From: Saccharothrix algeriensis
GTDB lineage: Bacteria; Actinomycetota; Actinomycetes; Mycobacteriales; Pseudonocardiaceae
Direction of reading: 5' to 3'
DNA length: 64,000 bases
Assembly (NCBI RefSeq): GCF_016907655.1
Contig: NZ_JAFBCL010000001.1
Span: forward strand, 5,180,001-5,244,000
Position numbers and translations under genes: made by a program
In this document: positions 24,785 through 32,878 of the stretch, in pieces
Position numbering within the stretch: position 1 is the stretch's first letter
How the letters are laid out: each line of letters opens with the position of its first letter
The notes under the pieces: model-generated
What the model was told of the DNA's origin: nothing
The model's input: only the letters and a program-made list of their open reading frames with translations
Databases searched by the model: none

Positions 24785-25363
24785 ATGCGACGCTTCGCGG
24801 CCGTGCTCGTCGGTCTGCTGGTGCTCTCCGGCTGCGGCCTGGGCAGCGCGGGCGAGGTTCCCGCGCCCGCCGGGCCGGTGTCGACCGTCGAGGAGACCAA
24901 CGAGTTCAACCCGGTCGACGTGATGTTCCTCCAGATGTCCGTGCCGCACCACCGAACGGGCCTGGAGCTGGCGAAACTGGCCAAGGACCGGCCCGTGCGG
25001 GTGGCGGTGAAGGACCTGGCCGCCGCCATCGAGGTCACCCAGCTGTCCGAAGTGGACTCGATGCTCAAGTGGCTGCACGACTGGAACCAGCCCGAGTCGG
25101 CCGGTGACAACCCGCAGCTGCACGCGGGCCACGGTGGCGACCACTCCACCAGCCCCGAGTCCATCGCGGAGGTGGCGGCGGCCCCGTCCGGCGAGTTCGA
25201 GAAGGCGTACCTGAACCTGCTCATCGCCCACCAGCACAACGCGGTGGAGATGGCGAAGATGGAGCGCGAGGGCGGCATCAACCCGCAGGCGAAGGCGCTG
25301 GCGGAGCGGATCTTCCAGTCCCGCACCGGGCAGATCTCGCAGATGCTCGGCTACCTGGAGTGA
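24785..25363 (+). CDS. DUF305 lipoprotein
   Basis: 192 residues. A lipoprotein signal ends in the lipobox LSGC (Cys at about residue 18), so the protein is anchored outside the membrane. The DUF305 pattern is clear: VDVMFLQMSVPHHRTGLELA with paired His, then FEKAYLNLLIAHQHNAVEMA with a second His pair, and HAGHGGDHS between them. Family members resemble ferritin-like four-helix bundles, and a copper or other metal role has been suggested. The His clusters fit metal binding here. GAGGAGGGGACGACC precedes the ATG. The 3' end overlaps the convergent pseudouridine synthase gene by 13 bp. Confidence 0.85.
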   Translation: MRRFAAVLVGLLVLSGCGLGSAGEVPAPAGPVSTVEETNEFNPVDVMFLQMSVPHHRTGLELAKLAKDRPVRVAVKDLAAAIEVTQLSEVDSMLKWLHDWNQPESAGDNPQLHAGHGGDHSTSPESIAEVAAAPSGEFEKAYLNLLIAHQHNAVEMAKMEREGGINPQAKALAERIFQSRTGQISQMLGYLE

Positions 25364-26256
25364 AGCCGCAGCCGACTGGTGAACCGGTGCTCGACACCGG
25401 TCACCGGGTCGGTGAACGCGAGGACCTTCGCCAGCAGCTGCAGCGGGTCGGTGAAGTCGTCCAGCGGCTTCTCCCGCAGCACCGGGTAGAAGTCGTCGTG
25501 GCGGATCGGCACGCCCAGCGCGGCCATGTGCAGCCGCAGCTGGTGCGTGCGACCCGTCGTGGGCGTGAGCCGGTAGCGGCCCCAGCCGTCGCGGTGCTCC
25601 ACCAGCTCGACCAGCGTCTCGGCGTTGGGCGGGCCGTCGACCTCCTGCGCGGTGATGACGCCCTTGACCTTCACGATCCGGCTGCGCACCGTGCGGGGCA
25701 GCTCCAGCGCCGGGTCGTGGGGCGCGATCGCCTCGTACTCCTTGTGCACCGCGCGGTCCCGGAACATCGTCTGGTACCGGCCGCGCAGCCGCGGGTCGAC
25801 CACGAACATCACCAGCCCCGCGGTGACCCGGTCCAGGCGGTGCGCGGGGGACAGGTCCGGCAGCCCCAGCTCCCGGCGCAGCCGGACCAGGGCGGTCTGC
25901 ACGACGTGCCGCCCGCGCGGGATCGTGGCGAGGAAGTGCGGCTTGTCCACGACCAGGATGGCGTCGTCGCGGTGGACGACGCCGATCCCGAACGGGACGG
26001 GCACCTCCTCGGGCAGGTCCCGGTGGAACCACACCGACGTGCCCGGCGCGAACGGGGCGTCCGGCGCGACCGGGCCGGCCAGGTCGTGGATCCGGCCCTC
26101 GGCCAGCAGCTCGTCGACCCGCTCCGGAGCGACCCGGGGCAGCCGCTCCACCAGGTGGTCGCGCAGGGTGGCCCACGGCCCCTCGTCGGGCAGCCGCAGG
26201 CGGGCGGGGTCGAGGCCGTGGCGCTGGGGCAGCGGCGGCCGGGGCTTGCGTCTCAT
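25351..26256 (-). CDS. RluA-family pseudouridine synthase
   Basis: 301 residues. The catalytic motif is AHRLDRVTAGLVMF, with the Asp that attacks the uridine, preceded by VVDKPHFLATIPRG and followed by HKEYEAIAP. TPTTGRTHQLRLHMAALG is the RluA-family RxHQLR box. The N-terminal about 90 residues have a degenerate S4-like region. It modifies uridine in rRNA or tRNA; the target position cannot be inferred. Well-preserved, single-gene unit on the minus strand. Confidence 0.88.
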   Translation of the reverse strand: MRRKPRPPLPQRHGLDPARLRLPDEGPWATLRDHLVERLPRVAPERVDELLAEGRIHDLAGPVAPDAPFAPGTSVWFHRDLPEEVPVPFGIGVVHRDDAILVVDKPHFLATIPRGRHVVQTALVRLRRELGLPDLSPAHRLDRVTAGLVMFVVDPRLRGRYQTMFRDRAVHKEYEAIAPHDPALELPRTVRSRIVKVKGVITAQEVDGPPNAETLVELVEHRDGWGRYRLTPTTGRTHQLRLHMAALGVPIRHDDFYPVLREKPLDDFTDPLQLLAKVLAFTDPVTGVEHRFTSRLRLHSR

Positions 26257-26268
26257 CGGGCGGGCAGC

Positions 26269-26928
26269 TTAGTCCTCACCGGTGAAGCGCACCCGGTAGC
26301 CCAGCCCGCCGAGCATCCCGGTGAGCATCTTGCGGGTGCTCTCGGCGGCCCGCTCCACCAGCCCGGAGTCCCGCGCCGCGTCGGCGATCTTCTGCTCGGC
26401 CGCGACGTAGAACGGCTGCTGGTCCTGGGTCTCCACCAGGGAGGCGAGCCGGTCGACTAGGCCGCGCTCCTGCGCGAAGACGTAGCTCCGCTCCTGGTGC
26501 AGGTTCGGCTTGTCCAGCACCGGCTTCGGCAGGTCCACCTCGACCGACTCGCCGTCCGGCGAGACCTCCAGCGCGCCGTCGGCGAGCTGCCCGAACTCGA
26601 CGTAGGCGTTGACCGAGCCGGCGGCGACGAACAGCGTCCGCTGCCCGGCCAGGGCGGCGGGCACGTACCGGACGTCGTGCTCGATGTCCAGCACCACCTG
26701 GTACTCCCCGGCGGCGGCGTGGAACTGGCTCAGGTCGCGCAGCGACTGCAGGACCGCGGGTTGGCTGCGGTCGACGGTGTCCGTGCCGAACCTCGGCGCG
26801 ACCACGAACGCCCCGACCAGCGCGAGCACAGCGAGCACCACCACCACCGGCACCACGACGCGCGACTTCATGCCGTCGGGGGTACCCGCTCCGGCCGCCG
26901 GGGAACCGGGCTCCGCGCGGACGGCCAC
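26269..26928 (-). CDS. DUF4230 membrane-anchored protein
   Basis: 219 residues from GTG 26928, chosen because GGAGG lies 7 nt upstream; an inner ATG at 26871 has a poorer site. One membrane helix (about 24-45, VVVPVVVVLAVLALVGAFVV) is followed by an extracytoplasmic DUF4230 domain (VLQSLRDLSQFHAAAGEYQV, VRYVPAALAG, FVAAGSVNAYVEFGQL, VEVDLPKPVLDKPNL). The C-terminus is helical. The function is unknown for the family. It lies 12 bp before the pseudouridine synthase gene on the same strand and may share its transcript. Confidence 0.75.
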   Translation of the reverse strand: MAVRAEPGSPAAGAGTPDGMKSRVVVPVVVVLAVLALVGAFVVAPRFGTDTVDRSQPAVLQSLRDLSQFHAAAGEYQVVLDIEHDVRYVPAALAGQRTLFVAAGSVNAYVEFGQLADGALEVSPDGESVEVDLPKPVLDKPNLHQERSYVFAQERGLVDRLASLVETQDQQPFYVAAEQKIADAARDSGLVERAAESTRKMLTGMLGGLGYRVRFTGED

Positions 26929-26939
26929 GACCGAGCCTC

Positions 26940-27024
26940 CGCGTGGCGACCGCCCCCGCGTGGCGACCGTGCCCGCACGGCGACCGTGTCCGCGTGGCGA
27001 CCGCCTCCGCGTGGCGACCGCCGC
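26940..27024. repeat. 17-bp tandem repeat (5 units), consensus CGCGTGGCGACCGCCTC
   Basis: Units start at 26940, 26957, 26974, 26991 and 27008, all exactly 17 bp apart. The core CGCGTGGCGACCG is perfect in four units and CGCACGGCGACCG in the third. The array lies in the 148-bp gap between two minus-strand genes, just upstream of the DUF4230 start. The period is not a multiple of three. Confidence 0.85.
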
Positions 27025-27076
27025 CGGGCCGGGCGCTCGGGGCGCCGGCGAACCCCCGGGCGCCCGGCCCGGCGGC

Positions 27077-27619
27077 TCAGTCCTCCTCCTTCTCCTCGCC
27101 CCGCTTGCGCAGGAACGAGAAGCCGGGGATGCCCACGATCGCCTGCCGCACGTCGTTGGTGACCTCCAGCAGCTGGTGGATGTCCGGCCCGACGCGGTCC
27201 AGGGTGGTCAGGATCGGCAGGACGTCCTCCAGCAGGTGCCGGGTCAGCACCGGCAGCTGGTCCACGAGCTGGACCGCCGCGTCCACCTCGTGCGGGGACA
27301 GCTCGTCCACGAACCGCTGCGCCAGCGGGTGCGCGCGCCGGGCCAGCGGCGCGTAGTCGTCCACCAGCTCGCGCGACGTGCGGGCGGTCCGCCCGGCCTC
27401 GGCGGTGATCGCCTCGGCGGCGGCGGTCACCGCCGTCGCCCGCGCGACCAGGGCCTCGGTCTCGTCCAGCACGCGCCCGGTGCGGGTGACCAGGTCGTCG
27501 GCGCGGCGCACCACCCGCTCGGTGGCCGCCAGCAGGTCGAGCACCCGCCCCGGTGCGGACACGGCCGTGTCGACGGTCCGGCGGGCCAGGTCGAAGAACG
27601 CGCGTGGCGTGAGGTCCAT
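27077..27619 (-). CDS. Helical protein of unknown function
   Basis: 180 residues from ATG 27619; ATGs further upstream give only six more residues. The protein is almost wholly alpha-helical with heptad-like spacing (VLDLLAATERVVRRADDLVT; TEALVARATAVTAAAEAITA), so it is likely a coiled coil. It ends in a charged tail KRGEEKEED. A hydrophobic stretch VGIPGFSFLR precedes the tail. There is no signal peptide. Similar short helical proteins occur widely in mycolic-acid and related actinomycetes without assigned function. I do not recognise it further. Confidence 0.65.
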   Translation of the reverse strand: MDLTPRAFFDLARRTVDTAVSAPGRVLDLLAATERVVRRADDLVTRTGRVLDETEALVARATAVTAAAEAITAEAGRTARTSRELVDDYAPLARRAHPLAQRFVDELSPHEVDAAVQLVDQLPVLTRHLLEDVLPILTTLDRVGPDIHQLLEVTNDVRQAIVGIPGFSFLRKRGEEKEED

Positions 27620-27701
27620 GCCCCCACTCTGCCGCACGGGCTGCCGCCGAGCCGCGCAAGCGGCCCGGCGGCCGGCTCCGCCGCAGGGCCCGCGGACGGC
27701 C

Positions 27702-28382
27702 TCAACCGAGGGCGAGGTCGACGGCGGCCTCCACGTGGCTGCGCGTGGAGTCGACCAGCGGCGCCGCGCAGTCGGACTGGTCCACCAGCAGCGTGATCTC
27801 GGTGCACCCCAGGACGACCGCTTCCGCGCCGCGCTCCACCAGCCGCGCCATCACGTCCCGGTACGCGGCGCGGGACGCGGGCTCGACGCGGTTGCGCGTC
27901 AGCTCCCGGTAGATCACGTCGTGCACGAGGGTGCGGTCCGGCTCGTCCGGAACCAGCACCTCGATGCCGTGCGCGGCCATCCGCTCCCGGTAGAACTCCT
28001 GCTCCATGGTGAACCGCGTGCCCAGCAGCCCGACGCGGCGGACGTCCAGCCGGCGCGCGGTGGCGTCCACGATGTGCAGGAACGGCACGTCGACCGCGCC
28101 CGCCACGGCAGCGGCCACCTTGTGCATCGTGTTCGTGCACAGCAGCACCAGTTCCGCGCCCGCGCCCTCCAGCCTCCGCGCCGCGTCGGCGAGCAGCTCG
28201 CCGGCCCGCTCCCACTGCCCGGTCCGCTGCAACCGCTCGACCTCCGCGAAGTCCACGGTCAGCAGCAGGCTCGGAGCGCAGTGGTGGCCGCCGAGGCGGC
28301 GCCGCACCTCCTCGTTGAGCAGCCGGTAGTACTCGGCCGACGACTCCCAGCTCATCCCGCCGATCAACCCGATGGTGCGCAC
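27702..28382 (-). CDS. Aspartate/glutamate racemase family protein
   Basis: 226 residues. The opening TIGLIGGMSWESSAEYYRLL is typical of the RacX/YgeA-type racemases. The two catalytic cysteines are in LLCTNTMHK and VLGCTEITLL. The enzyme would invert the alpha carbon of an amino acid without cofactor and could supply a D-amino acid for the wall or a secondary metabolite. The substrate cannot be inferred from motifs alone. It is divergent from the acyl-CoA ligase gene with a 164-bp gap. Confidence 0.88.
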   Translation of the reverse strand: MRTIGLIGGMSWESSAEYYRLLNEEVRRRLGGHHCAPSLLLTVDFAEVERLQRTGQWERAGELLADAARRLEGAGAELVLLCTNTMHKVAAAVAGAVDVPFLHIVDATARRLDVRRVGLLGTRFTMEQEFYRERMAAHGIEVLVPDEPDRTLVHDVIYRELTRNRVEPASRAAYRDVMARLVERGAEAVVLGCTEITLLVDQSDCAAPLVDSTRSHVEAAVDLALG

Positions 28383-28546
28383 GCCGCCACTGTGACCGGT
28401 CCACGGTGGACGGTCAACCGCATTCCCCCTCCGCCGCCCGGGTCGGCCGAACCCGGCGCGCCGCGACCGCCGGGCGCCCGGAACCGGGCCCGGATTCCCT
28501 CCGCCAGGGGCGGTCCCGGGCCCCCGACCTGCGGTACGTTGCCTCG

Positions 28547-30187
28547 ATGGGTCAGTTGAGCTACTCGTCGGGCACGTCGGACGTGCCGCTGCTGGGCGAC
28601 ACCGTCCCGGCGAACCTCGACCGCGCGGTGGCCGCGCACGGTGACCGCGAGGCGCTGGTCGAGTGCGCCACCGGCCGGCGGTGGACCTACCGCGAGCTGG
28701 CCGCCGAGGTGGACTCGGTCGCGGCCGGGCTCCGGGCGTCCGGCGTCCGGGTCGGCGACCGGGTGGGCATCTGGGCGCCGAACCGCGCCGAGTGGTTCGT
28801 CGTGCAGTACGCGACGGCGCGCATCGGCGCGATCCTTGTCAACATCAACCCCGCCTACCGGGTGCACGAGCTGGAGTACGTGCTCAACCAGTCCGGGGTG
28901 CGCACGCTGATCGCCGCGTCGTCGTTCAGGACCTCCGACTACGCCGCGATGATCGCCGAGGTGCGGCCCCGCTGCGCGGCCCTGCGCCAGGTCGTCCTGC
29001 TGGACACTCCACAGTGGACCGAACTGCACTCCGACGACCTGCCGCCGTGGCCGGAGCTGTCCGCCGACGACCCGATCAACATCCAGTACACGTCGGGCAC
29101 CACCGGGTTCCCCAAGGGCGCGACCCTGTCGCACCACAACATCCTGAACAACGGGTTCTTCGTCGGCGAGCTGTGCGGGTACACCAGCGAGGACCGGATC
29201 TGCGTCCCGGTGCCCTTCTACCACTGCTTCGGGATGGTGATGGGGAACCTGGCCGCCACCTCGCACGGCGCCTGCGTGGTGATCCCCGCTCCCGCGTTCG
29301 ACCCGGTCGCGACCCTGGAGGCCGTGGCGCGCGAGCGCTGCACCTCGCTCTACGGCGTGCCGACGATGTTCATCGCCGAACTCGCCGACCCCGGGTTCGC
29401 CTCCTACGACCTGTCCTCGCTGCGCACCGGCATCATGGCGGGCTCGCCGTGCCCGGTGGAGGTCATGAAGCAGGTGGTCGAGCGGATGGGGATGCGGGAG
29501 GTCTCCATCTGCTACGGCATGACGGAAACCTCACCGGTGTCCACGCAGACCCGGCGCGACGACTCGCTGGACCGCCGGGTGTCCACCGTCGGGCGCGTCG
29601 GGCCGCACCTGGAGGTCAAGGTGGTGGACCCGGAGAACGGCCGCACCGTGCCGCGCGGCACGCCGGGGGAGCTGTGCACGCGCGGCTACTCGGTGATGCT
29701 GGGCTACTGGGAGCAGCCGGACCGGACGGCCGAGGTGGTCGACGCGGCGCGCTGGATGCACACCGGCGACCTCGCCGTGATGGACGACGACGGCTACGTC
29801 ATGATCACCGGCCGGATCAAGGACATGGTGATCCGAGGCGGCGAGAACCTGTACCCGCGCGAGATCGAGGAATTCCTCTACACGCACCCGGACGTCCTGG
29901 ACGCCCAGGTGGTCGGCGTGCCGGACGCGAAGTACGGCGAGGAGTTGATGGCCTGGGTGCGGATGCGCCCGGGAGCCGCGCCGCTCACCGCCGACTCGTT
30001 GCGGGAGTACTGCACGGGCAAGCTGGCCCACCACAAGATCCCCCGCTACGTGCACGTGGTCGAGGAGTTCCCGATGACCGTCACCGGGAAGGTCCGCAAG
30101 GTGGAGATGCGCCGCCAGGCCGCGACGATCCTGGGCCTCGACGACCAGGGCACACCCCCAACGCCCGACACCGCCCCCAAAACCTGA
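28547..30187 (+). CDS. Fatty-acid acyl-CoA synthetase (AMP-binding)
   Basis: 546 residues from ATG 28547. Adenylation motifs in order are YTSGTTGFPKGA (P-loop), ICYGMTETSP, TGDLAVMDDDGY, then GRIKDMVIRGGENLYPREIE. The C-terminal catalytic lysine is in VTGKVRK. Sequence style (VPVPFYHCFGMVMGN; TRRDDSLDRRVSTVGRVGP) matches medium/long-chain FadD-like ligases that activate a carboxylate as acyl-AMP and then the CoA thioester. It is probably an independent transcript. It is followed by 647 bp without genes, holding the palindromic element pair. Confidence 0.9.
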   Translation: MGQLSYSSGTSDVPLLGDTVPANLDRAVAAHGDREALVECATGRRWTYRELAAEVDSVAAGLRASGVRVGDRVGIWAPNRAEWFVVQYATARIGAILVNINPAYRVHELEYVLNQSGVRTLIAASSFRTSDYAAMIAEVRPRCAALRQVVLLDTPQWTELHSDDLPPWPELSADDPINIQYTSGTTGFPKGATLSHHNILNNGFFVGELCGYTSEDRICVPVPFYHCFGMVMGNLAATSHGACVVIPAPAFDPVATLEAVARERCTSLYGVPTMFIAELADPGFASYDLSSLRTGIMAGSPCPVEVMKQVVERMGMREVSICYGMTETSPVSTQTRRDDSLDRRVSTVGRVGPHLEVKVVDPENGRTVPRGTPGELCTRGYSVMLGYWEQPDRTAEVVDAARWMHTGDLAVMDDDGYVMITGRIKDMVIRGGENLYPREIEEFLYTHPDVLDAQVVGVPDAKYGEELMAWVRMRPGAAPLTADSLREYCTGKLAHHKIPRYVHVVEEFPMTVTGKVRKVEMRRQAATILGLDDQGTPPTPDTAPKT

Positions 30188-30250
30188 CCCACACCCACGG
30201 CTCGCAACTTTTGCTTGCAGGTCTCGGCACGCCCCGTGCAGCCCGGTGCT

Positions 30251-30408
30251 CTCGTGTTCTCCCCGTATGGCCTGCCCGGAGGGCTACCATGCTTTTCTGG
30301 GGGGTGCAAGCACGCTTTTCGCTTGCACCCCCCGGAAAAGCATGGTCGTCTTTGACAGGTCATGCGGGGGGAACACGACCGCTCTTGCTCTTCCTCCTCC
30401 TTGGCGGC
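30251..30408 (+). repeat. Structured palindromic element, copy 1
   Basis: Nested hairpin. Outer arms are 30254-30274 and 30356-30376 (21 bp). An internal loop follows, then inner arms at 30287-30311 and 30321-30345 (25 bp) with loop ACGCTTTTC. Every departure from perfect pairing (four positions) is a G-U wobble when read on the plus strand. A polypyrimidine tail, CTCTTGCTCTTCCTCCTCC then TTGG, follows at 30381-30404. The element is homologous to the inverted copy at 30533-30697. No gene is supported in 30188-30834 apart from this pair. The 124 bp between the copies are AT-richer than the surroundings. Confidence 0.85.
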
Positions 30409-30532
30409 CTGCCCGTCCGGCGAGGACTCTTTAAAGCTCTTCAGCTTCAAGCGCTACCGCACTGATTAGACCCGTACCGCACCAGTTCTTACCTAGATCG
30501 GTGCGCGACACAAGTATGAAGAGCGGCCGAGA

Positions 30533-30697
30533 GGCCCCCAAGGAGGAGGAAAAGAAAGGGCGGTCGTGTTCTCCTCCCCGCACGGCCTGCCGAAGGCAAT
30601 CGCATTTGTCGGGGGGTGTCAAGCGAAGAGCGTGCTTGACACCCCCCGACAAATGCGATCGGGCTGCGCCCAGGCCGTACGGGGAGGAGAACACGAG
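30533..30697 (-). repeat. Structured palindromic element, copy 2 (inverted)
   Basis: Outer arms are 30566-30589 and 30671-30694 (24 bp, one mismatch). Inner arms are 30599-30624 and 30634-30659 (26 bp, perfect), and the loop on the minus strand is ACGCTCTTC. Read on the minus strand it aligns with copy 1: same outer stem, same GGGGGGTG core, same loop and the same TTCCTCCTCCTTGG tail. The outer half of the inner stem has a different but still complementary sequence. The single outer mismatch is a G-U wobble on the minus strand and would be C-A on the plus strand. CCGGTG occurs just outside both copies (30243-30248, 30702-30707). Confidence 0.85.
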
Positions 30698-30834
30698 GCG
30701 ACCGGTGTGGCACTGGGTGCGCCGCCGCTTGCGAGAAGTGCATTGGGGCGGCATCCCTGTGTGAAGAGCGGTGGGGTGTGCTGCCCCTGTGCGGAAGCGT
30801 GTGAGGTGGGAGGTCTCTGCGGCACCATGGTCCT

Positions 30835-31917
30835 GTGGAGGACTTCCTGGCACTGGCGGACGAGTTGCTGCGCATCCCGTCGACCGCTGATCGGCCCGGT
30901 GAGTTGGCGCGGGCGCTGGACTTCGTGTTGGGCGTGGTGGGGCCGGGCTTCACCGTGGAGCGGTTCGAGTCCGGGGGCAAGCCGAGCGCGCTGGTGTACC
31001 GGGGTGCGGAGCGGGTGCCGTTCCGGGTGATCTTCAACGCGCACCTGGACGTCGTGCCGGCGTCGCCGGAGCAGTTCGTGCCGCGGAGGGAGGGCTCCCG
31101 GCTGTACGCGCGCGGTGCGCAGGACATGAAGCTGTCGGCGCTGGTGCTGGCCTCGGTGTTCCGGGACGTGGTCACGCCGTTCCCCGTGGCGCTGCAACTG
31201 GTCACCGACGAGGAGGTCGGCGGGCGGGACGGGACGCGGCACCAGTTGGAGCAGGGGGTGACCGGGCGGTTCGCCGTGATCGGGGAGCACAGCGCCCTTC
31301 GGCTGGTCACCGAGTCGAAGGGGATGGTGGCCGCGCGGGTCGGCGCTGTCGGTCGTGCGGCCCACGGGGCCTACCCGTGGCTGGGGGACAACGCCCTGGT
31401 CAAGCTGCTGCGCGGGGTCGACGCGTTGTTGGCGGCGTACCCGGCGGCGTCGTCGGAGGTGTGGCGGACCACGGTCAACCTCGCGCGGGTCGAGACGTCG
31501 AACGCCGCGTTGAACCAGGTGCCGGCCGACGCCTCGGCGTGGGTGGACATCCGGTACCCGGCGGAGGACGGCGACTTCGCGGGCCGGGACGCGGCCGAGG
31601 TCGCCGCCCACCTGTCCGCCCTGTGCTCGCTGCCGGTCGAGGTGCGCCACGTCGAGCCGCCGCACCGGGCCGCGCCGGACGGCGCGGACGTGCGCGCGTT
31701 GCGGGCGGCGGCCCGCGCGCAGGGGTTCTCCGGCGACCTGCTGCGCAAGCACGGGGCGGCCGACTCGCGGTTCTTCCACCAGCGCGGGGTGGACGCGGTG
31801 ATCTTCGGCATCGGCGGCGACGGGCAGCACGGGCCGGACGAGCACGCTGACCTGGGCACCGTGGAGCCGTACCGGCGCGCGCTGACGGCCTACCTGCGGT
31901 CGTTGCCAGAAGCGTAA
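30835..31917 (+). CDS. M20-family metallopeptidase (ArgE/DapE-like)
   Basis: 360 residues from GTG 30835. Zinc ligands and catalytic residues are visible: NAHLDVVP (His, Asp), ARGAQDMKLSA (bridging Asp), TDEEVGG (general base Glu and zinc Glu), and a late ligand in GPDEHADLG. The dimerisation lid lies between (SKGMVAARVGAVGRAAHGAY). This is the deacylase/dipeptidase family that includes acetylornithine deacetylase and succinyl-diaminopimelate desuccinylase; the exact substrate is open. The stop codon lies inside an inverted repeat that precedes the ArsR gene. Confidence 0.86.
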   Translation: MEDFLALADELLRIPSTADRPGELARALDFVLGVVGPGFTVERFESGGKPSALVYRGAERVPFRVIFNAHLDVVPASPEQFVPRREGSRLYARGAQDMKLSALVLASVFRDVVTPFPVALQLVTDEEVGGRDGTRHQLEQGVTGRFAVIGEHSALRLVTESKGMVAARVGAVGRAAHGAYPWLGDNALVKLLRGVDALLAAYPAASSEVWRTTVNLARVETSNAALNQVPADASAWVDIRYPAEDGDFAGRDAAEVAAHLSALCSLPVEVRHVEPPHRAAPDGADVRALRAAARAQGFSGDLLRKHGAADSRFFHQRGVDAVIFGIGGDGQHGPDEHADLGTVEPYRRALTAYLRSLPEA

Positions 31918-31932
31918 CTGATCGGTTACGCT
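31911..31932. promoter_or_regulatory. Inverted repeat, likely ArsR-type operator
   Basis: AGCGTAAC (31911-31918) and GTTACGCT (31925-31932) form a perfect 8-bp inverted repeat with a 6-bp spacer. It ends 6 bp before the GTG of the ArsR-like gene and covers the stop of the peptidase gene. Autoregulation of the ArsR-SRPBCC pair is inferred. Confidence 0.6.
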
Positions 31933-31938
31933 TTCGCG

Positions 31939-32349
31939 GTGGACGAGGTGGCCGCCGCGATCGCGGACCCCGTGCGGCGGAGGATCCTGGAGCTGCTGCG
32001 CGACTCCCGGCTGCCCGCGGGGGAGATCGCCGCCCGGTTCGACATCAGCAGGCCCGCCGTGAGCCGGCACCTGCGGGTGCTGCGGGAGAGCGGCCTCGTG
32101 CGCGACGAACTCGTCGGCAGGCAGCGGTTCTACGCGCTCGACCCGGCGCCGCTGGACGGGCTCGCGTCCTGGCTGGCGCGGCTGACCCGGCCCGCCGACC
32201 TGACGCCCGCCGACCGGTCGCCTGCGGACCGGTCGCCCGCGGGCTGGACGCCCGCGGACTGGGCGCACCGCCTCGACGCGCTGGAAACCGAGGTACACCG
32301 GACGCGCCGCGACCGCCGCGCGGACCGGCGAGAGGAGGACACCGCATGA
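31939..32349 (+). CDS. ArsR-family transcriptional regulator
   Basis: 136 residues from GTG 31939. Winged helix: AIADPVRRRILELLRDS, then GEIAARFDISRPAVSRHL as recognition helix, and ESGLVRDELVGRQRFYAL as wing. No cysteine metal site is present. This subtype regularly precedes SRPBCC/AHSA1 genes and senses small molecules or stress. The C-terminal part has a short repeated stretch (ADRSPADRSPAGWTPADW). It overlaps the next gene by ATGA (32346-32349). Confidence 0.88.
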   Translation: MDEVAAAIADPVRRRILELLRDSRLPAGEIAARFDISRPAVSRHLRVLRESGLVRDELVGRQRFYALDPAPLDGLASWLARLTRPADLTPADRSPADRSPAGWTPADWAHRLDALETEVHRTRRDRRADRREEDTA

Positions 32350-32837
32350 CCCGACCCCCGACCGGCCGGCTGTTCGCCGCCGGCTCCGGTCACGACCTCG
32401 TGCTGACCCGCACGTTCCGCGCGCACGCGGAGGACGTCTGGGCCAGCCTCACCGAACCCGAGCGCACCGCCCGCTGGTTCGGGCCCTGGGAGGGCGACGC
32501 CGCGCCCGGCCGGACCGTCAAGGTCCAGATGGCCTACGAGGAGCAGCAGCCGTGGATGCAGGCGCGCATCGAGGCGTGCGAGCCGCCGATGCGGCTGGCC
32601 GTGTCGACCGTCGACGACCACGGCACGTGGCGCCTGGAGCTGCTGCTGTCCGAAGTGGACGGTGTCACCGAGCTGAAGCTCGTGCACCACTTGGACTCCG
32701 CCGCCGGGGTGGGTGAGATCGGACCGGGTTGGGAGTACTACCTGGACATGCTCGTCGCGTCCCGGGAGGGCTCGCCCCTGCCGGACTTCGACTCCTACTA
32801 CCCGTCGATGAAGGCCCACTTCGACGGGCTGGTCTGA
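32346..32837 (+). CDS. SRPBCC (AHSA1-like) domain protein
   Basis: 163 residues. A START/Bet v1-like helix-grip fold is suggested by LVLTRTFRAHAEDVWASLTE, ERTARWFGPWEG and VTELKLVHHLDS, with the terminal helix PDFDSYYPSMKAHFDGL. Members bind hydrophobic ligands or assist Hsp90-like ATPases; the function of ArsR-linked copies is not known. It is translationally coupled to the ArsR gene. It ends before a terminator hairpin shared with the convergent ABC gene. Confidence 0.82.
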   Translation: MTRPPTGRLFAAGSGHDLVLTRTFRAHAEDVWASLTEPERTARWFGPWEGDAAPGRTVKVQMAYEEQQPWMQARIEACEPPMRLAVSTVDDHGTWRLELLLSEVDGVTELKLVHHLDSAAGVGEIGPGWEYYLDMLVASREGSPLPDFDSYYPSMKAHFDGLV

Positions 32838-32842
32838 CGCCG

Positions 32843-32869
32843 CCGCGGCGGCCGGGCCGACCGCCGCGG
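32843..32869. terminator. Bidirectional hairpin between convergent genes
   Basis: CCGCGGCGG (32843-32851) and CCGCCGCGG (32861-32869) form a 9-bp perfect stem with a 9-nt loop in the 41-bp gap between convergent stops. There is no U-tract, so termination is plausible but not proven. Confidence 0.5.
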
Positions 32870-32878
32870 TCACCGCCG

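Noticed and set aside
30246..30434. Small protein encoded through the first palindromic element
   Set aside because: The frame follows the hairpin arms, has atypical codon use and no ribosome site. The covariation and wobble pattern argue for structure over coding.
30251..30697. Insertion sequence or MITE with a transposase
   Set aside because: No transposase frame and no flush target duplication. CCGGTG occurs outside both copies but 2-4 bp away from the element ends. Kept as a structured repeat.
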